This document shows, piece after piece, positions 22,473-31,044 of a stretch of DNA of 54,379 bases (position 1 is the first letter of the stretch; the number at the start of each line of letters is the position of its first letter). The translations under genes and the position numbers were made by a program. The DNA is taken from contig NZ_LDUE01000061.1 of the NCBI RefSeq assembly GCF_001038485.1, positions 1-54,379 on the forward strand, in the 5' to 3' direction. This stretch comes from Ornithinibacillus californiensis. GTDB taxonomy: Bacteria > Bacillota > Bacilli > Bacillales > Amphibacillaceae. The notes beneath the pieces were generated by a model, which saw only the letters and a program-made list of their open reading frames with translations, did no database searches and was not told the DNA's origin.

Positions 22473-24134
22473 CTATATCTCAACCACTGGATTTCTCGCT
22501 TCATCCAATTGCTTATCCAACTCTAGCGTATATTCATTTATCTGCTCTGAAGACCATCCAAATTCGTCTGCTAAAATATTGATTGCGGCTTCTTTATGCT
22601 CAATCACCCAGTGAATATCAAAGAACAATGCACCTGTACGGCGGATAAAGAAGTCAACCGGTTTATAGGCTAGCTCATAATCAATAGCATAGCGTAGCAT
22701 GGCATACATTATTGGATCATTGTTGTGAGTTTCTATTACTTTACGACTATTTTTATAGATTTCAAATACAACATCTACATTCGAACCATAACGTCTAATT
22801 AGCAGCTCTGCAGTAGTCGCATCTAGTCCTAATGCCTGTCCATCTACTAGTTTTTGCTTAAGAAACACTTCAAATCCTTTTGAGCCACCAACGTCACCAC
22901 CTGAAATCGGCAAATGTTCTGTCTTTGCCCCAGAATAGATAATACCTTCTTCTTCCTTCAATTGCTTAGCAACCAAGTCTATGATACCCTCAGCCATTTT
23001 TCGGTAACCAGTTAATTTTCCACCGGCTATGGACATTAATCCCGATTCTGAGACGAAGATTTCATCTTTACGTGATATTTCTGAAGGGGATTTCCCTTCT
23101 TCATGAATAAGTGGACGTAATCCAGTCCAACTCGATTCTACATCAGCAACAGTGATACCGATAGATGGAAACATATAATTAATCGCCTTAATAACATAAT
23201 CCCTGTCCGCAACCGTCATTCGCGGTTCGGCAATTTCTCCATCATAAACCGTATCTGTTGTTCCAACATAAGTCTTTCCATCACGAGGGATAGCAAAAAT
23301 CATTCGTTTATCTGGTGTATCAAAATAGATTGCTTGTTTCAACGGGAATCGTTTTCCATCAAACACTAAATGGATTCCTTTTGTTAAATGCAAATACTTC
23401 CCTTGTTTGGACCCATCTTTTTCACGCAACGTATCTACCCATGGGCCAGCAGCATTAATAATCTTTTTGGCGTAGATTTCTGATTCTGTATCATTGGTCA
23501 AATCAAGTACCTTCACGCCAACTACTTTTCCATCTTCATAAATGAAGTCCGTCACTTTCATGTAGTTCAACGAATAGGCACCTTTTTCCACTGCTTTTTT
23601 CATCACTTCCAAAGTTAATCGGGCATCATCTGTTTTATATTCGACGTAGTACCCTGCACCCTTCATTCCAGTCGGGTTTAATAATGGTTCACGAGTAATT
23701 GCCTCATCTGGTTTAAACATTTTTCTGCGTTCCGTCTTTTTCACGCCCGCAAGAAAGTCATAGACCATTAAACCAATATTCGTTGTAAATGGTCCAAATG
23801 TTCCTCCTTTATAAAACGGAAGCATCATCCATTCGGGTGTTGTCACATGTGGTCCATTTTCATAAACGATTGCTCGTTCCTTCCCCACTTCAGCCACTAC
23901 TTTAATCTCCAATTGTTTCAAATACCGTAATCCACCGTGAACTAATTTGGTTGATCTGCTGGAAGTCCCAGCAGCAAAGTCTTGCATTTCCACTAAAGCG
24001 ACATTCATCCCTCTAGTAACAGCATCTAACGCTATACCTGCACCGGTAATTCCACCACCAATAACAAGTATATCTAAATTCTTGTTCTGCATATTTTGTT
24101 TGATTTCATCTCTTTGCACATTAGAAAATTTCAT
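22473..24134 (-). CDS. glpD: Aerobic glycerol-3-phosphate dehydrogenase
   Basis: FAD enzyme at the membrane that oxidises glycerol-3-phosphate to dihydroxyacetone phosphate and reduces quinone. The 553-aa protein has the FAD fold DILVIGGGITGAGIALDAVT, the family motif GTSSRSTKLVHGGLRYL and the C-terminal DAO domain (about 400-530). I start it at ATG 24134 (MKFSNVQRDE), which gives the usual family length; the upstream in-frame extension lacks a ribosome site. Its leader carries a GlpP-type box and an attenuator hairpin. Confidence 0.96.
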   Translation of the reverse strand: MKFSNVQRDEIKQNMQNKNLDILVIGGGITGAGIALDAVTRGMNVALVEMQDFAAGTSSRSTKLVHGGLRYLKQLEIKVVAEVGKERAIVYENGPHVTTPEWMMLPFYKGGTFGPFTTNIGLMVYDFLAGVKKTERRKMFKPDEAITREPLLNPTGMKGAGYYVEYKTDDARLTLEVMKKAVEKGAYSLNYMKVTDFIYEDGKVVGVKVLDLTNDTESEIYAKKIINAAGPWVDTLREKDGSKQGKYLHLTKGIHLVFDGKRFPLKQAIYFDTPDKRMIFAIPRDGKTYVGTTDTVYDGEIAEPRMTVADRDYVIKAINYMFPSIGITVADVESSWTGLRPLIHEEGKSPSEISRKDEIFVSESGLMSIAGGKLTGYRKMAEGIIDLVAKQLKEEEGIIYSGAKTEHLPISGGDVGGSKGFEVFLKQKLVDGQALGLDATTAELLIRRYGSNVDVVFEIYKNSRKVIETHNNDPIMYAMLRYAIDYELAYKPVDFFIRRTGALFFDIHWVIEHKEAAINILADEFGWSSEQINEYTLELDKQLDEARNPVVEI

Positions 24135-24204
24135 GTTGTAATCAGTCCTTTCCTGACTTTTCCTATGGATCAAGTTTTTATCATGTATTCAAGAAATTAC
24201 CAAA

Positions 24205-24268
24205 GAAAAACAAAAAGAGACCAAAACTTCTCTCTATCTATTTCTAGATAAAGAGTGCTATGGTCTCT
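24205..24268 (-). promoter_or_regulatory. glpD leader attenuator (GlpP-controlled)
   Basis: Minus-strand hairpin: AGAGACCA (24268-24261) pairs with TGGTCTCT (24223-24216), with an inner stem CTCTTTATCTA / TAGATAGAGAG, followed by TTTTTGTTTTT. It sits between promoter and glpD start, as in GlpP antitermination leaders. Confidence 0.8.
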
Positions 24269-24282
24269 CGGTTTTCTCCAGC

Positions 24283-24297
24283 CAACTTATTAACTTG
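24283..24297 (-). promoter_or_regulatory. Candidate GlpP-binding box, glpD leader
   Basis: CAAGTTAATAAGTTG on the minus strand, five bases after the -10 TATACT and so at the very 5' end of the transcript. The same 15-mer, with one change, is at 28046-28060. Confidence 0.65.
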
Positions 24298-24302
24298 TAA
24301 TT

Positions 24303-24330
24303 AGTATACCATTATATTTGGAAATTGAAA
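24303..24330 (-). promoter_or_regulatory. glpD promoter
   Basis: -10 TATACT (24308-24303) with a weak -35 TTTCAA (24330-24325), spacer 16. Confidence 0.6.
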
Positions 24331-24335
24331 AGTTA

Positions 24336-25841
<1,506 letters not shown>

Positions 25842-25852
25842 CTAAAAGGTAA

Positions 25853-25883
25853 AGAAGAGCCGAGGACTAGTCCTTGCTCTTCT
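25853..25883 (-). terminator. Hairpin between the hydrolase gene and glpK
   Basis: AGAAGAGC pairs with GCTCTTCT and inner AGGACT with AGTCCT. The tail on the minus strand is TTTACCTTTT, a poor run of T. It may be a partial terminator or an mRNA-processing/stability element that sets the hydrolase:glpK ratio. Confidence 0.55.
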
Positions 25884-25911
25884 TACATTTACCTAAATGT
25901 ACCTATTTCCT

Positions 25912-27930
25912 TTAGATTACTGTATAGATTGCTGTATTTGCAACTGTAATTAATGTCATTAAGATTGTATTTAAGAATGCTGCTGTATACACATTTCCTG
26001 TTTTCATAAATAGGAATCGGTTAAAGATAGCAGCAATCGCCAATACTGGCACAAGACCAATGACGATAATAGATGATAGGGACTCGGATGGATATCCCGC
26101 TACACCAGTTGTAAATAGCAGACCATAGTGGAATGCAAGGTAAAGTATTAAACCACCTACAAAATGTAAGATCGATGCAACATAACCTTTAAAGCCATTA
26201 AACTTCTCACCAGTCGTATTCGCATTTACAGAAATACCGATAACGAAATAGTAGATAAAGAACAATGGTGCATATTTTAGCAGCGCTAATACATGGTGTC
26301 CTTCAAATGTTTTCACCGCAAATGTCCATAATCGGAAGTCTGTTTTGAATACTGCATCAACAAGATAAAGCATTGCATATCCAACGACAATAGCAATTAC
26401 CGCTGCAATTAATCCTGCTAAGATTGTTTTCACACTTGCCTTTACGCCATAATGGGCCATGGTTGCACCTTCTGATTTTTTCGTAAAATAATGTGTGCTA
26501 ACTAATAACATAAGAAGAATAATTGCTACATTAATTGCCCAATAAACAACAGGATTCACAGTTGGTCCACCAAAAGTTTCTGTTGTCGCAATAAACTTCT
26601 CTCTTCCATCTAAATACCAGTATTGAATAACACTTAACACAAGCATAACGATAGACCAAGATTTAATATTTTTCTCTGCTTTTTTCACGAATGAATAGAT
26701 TAATACGATTAAAGCAGTTACTAGCGTAACAATGTTAATTTGTGTCAATATTCTTAAGCCAGTTTCATCACCACTATACCAAGCAGTAAAGAATAATGCT
26801 GGTACTAATCCACCGACAAACAGTAGCACATAGCTTGCTACTTTAGAGCCAGTAGTTTTTGGACCAGGTAATACATCTGCCTTTTTCGTTAAAATATTAT
26901 TAAAGAATGGTAGTTTTGCAAGTAATAGAATGACCGGAATAAACAATAGGAAGAACCCAATAAGAGCTACAAATGAGAATATCTCTTTATAGATCCACGT
27001 TTGGCCATCTTCACCAATTGTCACCACATCACTGTAGTCTGCAAATGTCATATCATAAAAATCAATGGCATAACCAGTTGACGTCATCGAGAAGTGATTC
27101 CATGGATGGGTTTCATTTGGTTGATAAATCACACGAACTCCACCATCTACTTCATAGAACTCATCCGCTTGAGCGTTTGCTGGGTTACCTAAGAACCCTT
27201 GTCCTTCTTCCGTACCAACATAATTTTTCTTCACAACTGGTGTACCAGCTGCATTTGCTTCATTATCAAAGAAAAACTCATCATACACACCAGCGATTTT
27301 ACCAGATGTTCTTGGACCGTAAGAACCGTTTATATCTTCAGGAGTATAGCCTAGGAAAGATAACCACCAGTAATCCGACCCCATTGTTAGTGAACTAGCG
27401 ATTTTACGATAGCCATTTTCTTGAAAGTCTAGCTCGTCTAACATGACAGCGTGTGTGGAAGAAAATCCACCCATGGAGTGTCCAGAAACAGCAATCACAC
27501 CATTGTTATTTTCATCTTTTAACACATAATCTTGCTCATAAATGTACTGAACCGCATCATATATGGCATGTGGCCAGAACGAGAAGAAGACAACTTCTTT
27601 TTCTTGTGTATTTGTGGAATGTCCATGATCATATTGGTCAAGTGCAAGAACAACATAACCCCTCTTTGACATTTCAATCACTTGGGCATCTTGCATTTCA
27701 CCTGAGTTTAAATAGCCATGAGTTGCAATAATGGTAGGCCTAGGGTTTTGATCAGCGCCTTCTGGTTTATATAATAGACCCGATAGTTCTCCTCTAGGTG
27801 TTTCAAAATAAATGCGTTCTACCTCTACATCTCCACCTGAACTATTAAATTGAGATGCAGCAAAACTTCCGACAAAAATTAATAATAGTGCAATAACAAG
27901 CCATAAGACCGGATTTGTTAACTTTTTCAT
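25912..27930 (-). CDS. Membrane-anchored alpha/beta-hydrolase in the GlpP regulon
   Basis: The 672-aa protein has an N-terminal membrane anchor (about 7-27), an alpha/beta-hydrolase domain (about 35-305) and about ten C-terminal membrane spans (320-670). The nucleophile is in SGHSMGGFSS (about 152), the oxyanion strand is ATHGYLNSG, and LDQYDHGHS follows; the catalytic His may be in NETHPWNHFS. The catalytic domain should face outside. Control elements tie it to glycerol use: a SigA promoter, a perfect cre overlap, the GlpP-type box and an attenuator. A lipase or esterase that frees glycerol is a reasonable guess. It occupies the place of glpF, and no glpF is seen here. Confidence 0.85.
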   Translation of the reverse strand: MKKLTNPVLWLVIALLLIFVGSFAASQFNSSGGDVEVERIYFETPRGELSGLLYKPEGADQNPRPTIIATHGYLNSGEMQDAQVIEMSKRGYVVLALDQYDHGHSTNTQEKEVVFFSFWPHAIYDAVQYIYEQDYVLKDENNNGVIAVSGHSMGGFSSTHAVMLDELDFQENGYRKIASSLTMGSDYWWLSFLGYTPEDINGSYGPRTSGKIAGVYDEFFFDNEANAAGTPVVKKNYVGTEEGQGFLGNPANAQADEFYEVDGGVRVIYQPNETHPWNHFSMTSTGYAIDFYDMTFADYSDVVTIGEDGQTWIYKEIFSFVALIGFFLLFIPVILLLAKLPFFNNILTKKADVLPGPKTTGSKVASYVLLFVGGLVPALFFTAWYSGDETGLRILTQINIVTLVTALIVLIYSFVKKAEKNIKSWSIVMLVLSVIQYWYLDGREKFIATTETFGGPTVNPVVYWAINVAIILLMLLVSTHYFTKKSEGATMAHYGVKASVKTILAGLIAAVIAIVVGYAMLYLVDAVFKTDFRLWTFAVKTFEGHHVLALLKYAPLFFIYYFVIGISVNANTTGEKFNGFKGYVASILHFVGGLILYLAFHYGLLFTTGVAGYPSESLSSIIVIGLVPVLAIAAIFNRFLFMKTGNVYTAAFLNTILMTLITVANTAIYTVI

Positions 27931-27973
27931 AATTTCCTCCCCTTTATATCGTTTTAGTAATAATTGTAGGTAA

Positions 27974-28032
27974 TAAAAAAAGACACAACATATCGTCTCT
28001 GAAAATACCTTTTCAAAGAAAATAGTGTGTCT
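27974..28032 (-). promoter_or_regulatory. Leader attenuator of the hydrolase-glpK operon
   Basis: Minus-strand hairpin: AGACACA (28032-28026) pairs with TGTGTCT (27987-27981), with an inner GAAAA/TTTTC stem, followed by TTTTTTATT. It lies 44 bases before the hydrolase start and has the same layout as the glpD leader. Confidence 0.8.
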
Positions 28033-28045
28033 CCATATCCCGTCA

Positions 28046-28060
28046 CAAATTATTAACTTG
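28046..28060 (-). promoter_or_regulatory. Candidate GlpP-binding box, hydrolase-glpK leader
   Basis: CAAGTTAATAATTTG on the minus strand, one base different from the glpD leader box and at the same 5-base distance from an identical -10 TATACT. Confidence 0.65.
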
Positions 28061-28065
28061 ACTCT

Positions 28066-28094
28066 AGTATAAATTCATTTGAAAGCGATGTCAA
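28066..28094 (-). promoter_or_regulatory. SigA promoter of the hydrolase-glpK operon
   Basis: -35 TTGACA (28094-28089), 17-bp spacer, -10 TATACT (28071-28066). A near-consensus promoter, suited to control by attenuation and CcpA. Confidence 0.88.
28079..28094. promoter_or_regulatory. cre site (CcpA operator)
   Basis: TTGAAAGCGATGTCAA fits the Gram-positive cre consensus WTGNAANCGNWNNCAW at every position and covers the -35, so CcpA should repress when glucose is present. Confidence 0.8.
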
Positions 28095-28178
28095 TAGTTG
28101 TTGTTTTTTGTCAAAACTAGATTCATCTAATACCAACGCATTTCCTGTTTTTAAGGATTGTGTTGGTTTGCAAATCGG

Positions 28179-28718
28179 TTACCATAGTTCTTTATTAGAA
28201 GTTGTTACCGCAGCCGCACCACCGTTTAATGTGTTTTCCACTTCCTCTTTTGTACGAATTAGCCCACCCGCAATTACTGGGATTCCAGTTTCCTCATGTA
28301 TTTCTCTCATAATATGTGGGATAATTCCCGGTAGAACTTCGATATAATCTGGTTGGATACTTTTGCATAGCTTCACATTATGATTAATAGCATGACTATC
28401 GATAGCAAACAGTCGTTGAATGCCCATGATGCGATGTTTCTTTGCAGTTGAAATTACGTTTCCCCTTGTAGATATAATACCATCCACTTTAATGTTATTA
28501 ATTAAGTATTCTAATCCGTACTCATCCACCTTTAATCCCTGAATTAAATCAGCATGTATGAATACATTTTTATTTGCTTGCCGTAAATATTTAACCATAT
28601 TTTGAAGCTGCGATAGTCTTGTCTCTAACACAATGATATTTTCATGCTTACTATCTAGTACATGTTCAAAATCCTTCATGCTCCGAACAGCAGGCAATAC
28701 ACCTTGTAAATTTATCAA
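28179..28718 (-). CDS. glpP: Glycerol uptake operon antiterminator GlpP
   Basis: RNA-binding antiterminator that responds to glycerol-3-phosphate and lets polymerase read through the glp leader terminators. The 179-aa protein shows the family core: LPAVRSMKDFEHVL, FIHADLIQGL, DGIISTRGNVI, FAIDSHAI, DYIEVLPGIIPHI and PVIAGGLIRTKEEV, a TIM-barrel phosphate-binding arrangement. The start is TTG 28718, eight bases after AAAGGAGG. It is immediately upstream of its targets on the same strand. Confidence 0.95.
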   Translation of the reverse strand: MINLQGVLPAVRSMKDFEHVLDSKHENIIVLETRLSQLQNMVKYLRQANKNVFIHADLIQGLKVDEYGLEYLINNIKVDGIISTRGNVISTAKKHRIMGIQRLFAIDSHAINHNVKLCKSIQPDYIEVLPGIIPHIMREIHEETGIPVIAGGLIRTKEEVENTLNGGAAAVTTSNKELW

Positions 28719-29106
28719 TACATAAACCTCCTTTGGTGGGGATGGCCCTCTTACCTTATTTCACGCCTAGATTTCTGAAGTTTTTTCCCTTATGTATCCT
28801 TCAATTAAGTATATTCAAGAAATATTCTAATTGATTACATGTACTAAAATCAATACTTGTTTCAGTATATTTATTTTACTCATATTCTGATGAGAAGTCT
28901 AATTCGGTAGAACTCGGATAAAAAATCTATTAGGAACTCTCATAAAAAATTAGACAGAGATGAGGAGGTCGGTTCTTAACCATCGATTTTAAAAAAACAA
29001 AAGAAGCATTATATCTCCGCTTCTAATCTTGTTACTATTTAATTCACCATGTTGTTAACTTTCTTCCTTTTTTTGAATTGCTTTATAAACATTTGGGACA
29101 CAGGGA
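28719..29106. other. Intergenic region without a gene
   Basis: Between the glpP start and the IS3 site. I see no convincing coding frame. It holds the presumed glpP promoter region (no clear hexamers), the orphan terminator at 28990-29024 and, at its right edge, a GGGACA motif at 29095-29100. Confidence 0.6.
28990..29024 (-). terminator. Orphan terminator
   Basis: Minus-strand hairpin AGAAGC-(11)-GCTTCT followed by TTTGTTTTTTT. No minus-strand gene ends here, so its gene has probably been lost or displaced by the IS3 insertion to the right. Confidence 0.65.
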
Positions 29107-29213
29107 CAGTAATCTGTACCTTATAGAGTGGACACCTAAATAACGGGACACACTTTATGGGGTACTTTTAATATATATTTGGGGAAATAGGAAACAGGAG
29201 CTGGGAGTTACTA

Positions 29214-29630
29214 ATGGATAAAAAGCATTTCACTCAAAAAGAAAAGGATATTTTAAAGAAAAATCCTTATGTTAATTCAGTTGGTGAATCAATCATAACC
29301 TATACAGATGAATTTAGAAGGATCTTTATTGCGGAAAGCGAGAATGGAAAATTACCAAGAGAAATCTTCAAAGATAGTGGTTTTAACGTTGATTTATTAG
29401 GTAGTTATAGAATTAGGAAAGCTGCTTACAGGTGGAAGAAGGCGTATAGAGAGTCGGGTATAGATGGACTAACAGATTCACGAAAAGATTATTCTGGTAG
29501 ACCAACTAAAGAAAACATGTCACTTGAGGAAAAGAATGCGCGTATAGAAGCGCAAATTCAATTGCTTAAAGCAGAAAATGAGTTACTAAAAAAGTTGAAA
29601 ATGATGGAAAGGGGGCAGGGGAAAAAGTAA
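29214..29630 (+). CDS. IS3-family OrfA, helix-turn-helix protein
   Basis: The 138-aa OrfA has two HTH-like parts (YTDEFRRIFIAESENGKLPR and YRWKKAYRESGIDGL) and a C-terminal leucine-zipper coiled coil (EEKNARIEAQIQLLKAENEL), as in other IS3 OrfA proteins that normally fuse to OrfB by frameshifting. The gene is complete, but its OrfB partner is not. Confidence 0.88.
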   Translation: MDKKHFTQKEKDILKKNPYVNSVGESIITYTDEFRRIFIAESENGKLPREIFKDSGFNVDLLGSYRIRKAAYRWKKAYRESGIDGLTDSRKDYSGRPTKENMSLEEKNARIEAQIQLLKAENELLKKLKMMERGQGKK

Positions 29631-29653
29631 AAAAACTTAAATTAACACATTCT

Positions 29654-29869
29654 ATGTCTAGGGAAGCAAACTGTTGGGATAACGCTCCACAAGAATCTTT
29701 CTTTGGCCATTTAAAGGATGAGGCTAATATAAAACAATGTAGAAATTTAAGTGGGTTAAAAACAGAAATTAGTGGCTATATAAGATATTATAACCACTCA
29801 AGATATCAATGGAACTTAATGAGGATGACCCCTGTCCAATTCAGAGGTCATCTTCAAAGTGCAGCATAG
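29654..29869 (+). pseudogene. IS3-family OrfB, C-terminal remnant
   Basis: 71 residues that start just before the catalytic Glu motif (CWDNAPQESFFGHLKDE) and end with YYNHSRYQWNLMRMTPVQFR. More than 200 residues of the N-terminal side, including two catalytic Asp residues, are deleted. Confidence 0.9.
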
Positions 29870-30008
29870 TGTCCCTTTATTAAAACGTCCTTGACAGTGG
29901 GTATAGATTACTGGAACTTTGTCCCTATTACCTATTTAATACTACTCACTCTTTATCACCGATTTCCGATAAATCTATTTCTTCATAACCCCACACAAAT
30001 AATTATTT

Positions 30009-30035
30009 TCAAACCAAAACGCTGTTCACTTCGTC
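30009..30035 (+). promoter_or_regulatory. ECF-type autoregulatory promoter
   Basis: TCAAAC (30009-30014), 17 bases, CGTCTA (30032-30037). It lies 26 bases before the ECF sigma start. The -10 CGTCTA equals that of the first ECF operon (3317-3312). Confidence 0.75.
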
Positions 30036-30062
30036 TAAAATAGGTAGAAGAGGTGATACAGA

Positions 30063-30617
30063 ATGAATGAACTGGAACAATTAGCAAAAACAGATACATT
30101 TATTAACGATAGAGAAGCGATCATTGACCAATTGATGGAAGAATATAGTGACAGTATTCTGTATCTCGTAATAACTTACGTGAAAAACCAGACGACTGCT
30201 GAGGATTTAACACAGGAAATTTTCATCAAGTGTTATGAAAAATTAGATCAATTCAAGCAACAATCCTCGCTAAAGACTTGGCTTTACCGAATAGCTAGTA
30301 ATCACTGTAAAGACTATTTAAGAAGTTGGCATTATCGCAAAATATCTCTTAACGAAAAAATTTGGGAATACATACCTTCTAAATCGACCAATGTGGAAGA
30401 AGAAGTCATTGCTAAAAGCCAAGAAAGCAATTTGACTAACGCTGTCATGGCTCTACCCATTAAGTACAGAGAAGTTGTTTTTTTGCATTACTATGAGGAA
30501 CTAACCCTAGCAGAAATAAGCAAGATTACCACGATAAACATAAATACGTTGAAAACTAGATTGAAACGAGCAAAAGAAATATTGAAAGATACCATAGAGG
30601 AGGCTTATGATGAGTAA
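30063..30617 (+). CDS. ECF RNA polymerase sigma factor
   Basis: The 184-aa protein has region 2 (YVKNQTTAEDLTQEIFIKCY, LKTWLYRIASNHCKDYLRSW) and region 4 (LPIKYREVVFLHYYEELTLA, then NTLKTRLKRAKEILKD). It is the first gene of a three-gene operon with an ECF-type promoter upstream; the next gene overlaps by 11 bases. It is related to the sigma at 2750 (both share the LPIKxREVxxLxYYxEL core) but is clearly a separate gene. Confidence 0.93.
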   Translation: MNELEQLAKTDTFINDREAIIDQLMEEYSDSILYLVITYVKNQTTAEDLTQEIFIKCYEKLDQFKQQSSLKTWLYRIASNHCKDYLRSWHYRKISLNEKIWEYIPSKSTNVEEEVIAKSQESNLTNAVMALPIKYREVVFLHYYEELTLAEISKITTININTLKTRLKRAKEILKDTIEEAYDE

Positions 30618-31044
30618 TCCATTGTCTAACTTAAAAAGCGCTATGAATAAAACCATCTTTAAGGAGGCATCTTTTTCCAAAGAACGAAGAATCGCGGTAA
30701 GAGAAGCAATCAGGGAAAAGCAAAATGGGAATCAGCTACATTCTTGGAAGGAGAATACGATATTAGCAGTTTTGGAATCTCTTCTACACGAACCAAAACA
30801 AGGATATGACATTTCCACCAATCTCTTTCAAAAACAAGAACTAAGTTTCCAAGGCAATGAAGGACAACTTTATACTCTTCTACATCTCTTAGAAAACAAA
30901 GGCATTCTTATATCAAAGTGGATCGAAGAAAAGAAGTATTACTCCTTATCTTCAAAGGGTAAAAAATTCTTGGCAAGCTATAAGGAAGAAAGCCCCAAAC
31001 ATCTTATTACATTAAAGAGTCTCTTAGAGGAGGCATCGTTATGA
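30607..31044 (+). CDS. PadR-like winged-helix protein with anti-sigma-like N-terminus
   Basis: The 145-aa protein has two parts. Residues 1-45 (LSNLKSAMNKTIFKEASFSK, then RRIAVREAIREK) look like the cytoplasmic N-terminus of anti-sigma factors such as the one at 2050-2757. Residues 50-145 form a PadR-type winged helix (ILAVLESLLHEPKQGYDIST, QLYTLLHLLENKGILISKWI, KYYSLSSKGKKFL). It has no membrane span. It takes the second position of the ECF operon, the usual anti-sigma place, and overlaps both neighbours, so a soluble regulator of the sigma factor is likely (inference). Confidence 0.8.
   Translation: MMSNPLSNLKSAMNKTIFKEASFSKERRIAVREAIREKQNGNQLHSWKENTILAVLESLLHEPKQGYDISTNLFQKQELSFQGNEGQLYTLLHLLENKGILISKWIEEKKYYSLSSKGKKFLASYKEESPKHLITLKSLLEEASL

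Larger units (their letters stand above)
29126..29895 (+). mobile_element. Internally deleted IS3-family element
   Basis: An intact OrfA followed by only the last about 70 codons of OrfB. The ends are related inverted repeats, each with AATAA(C/A)GGGACAC about 15 bases inside (left near 29140, right near 29875). The whole catalytic middle of OrfB is missing, so it cannot move by itself. Boundaries are good to about 10 bases. Confidence 0.8.
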
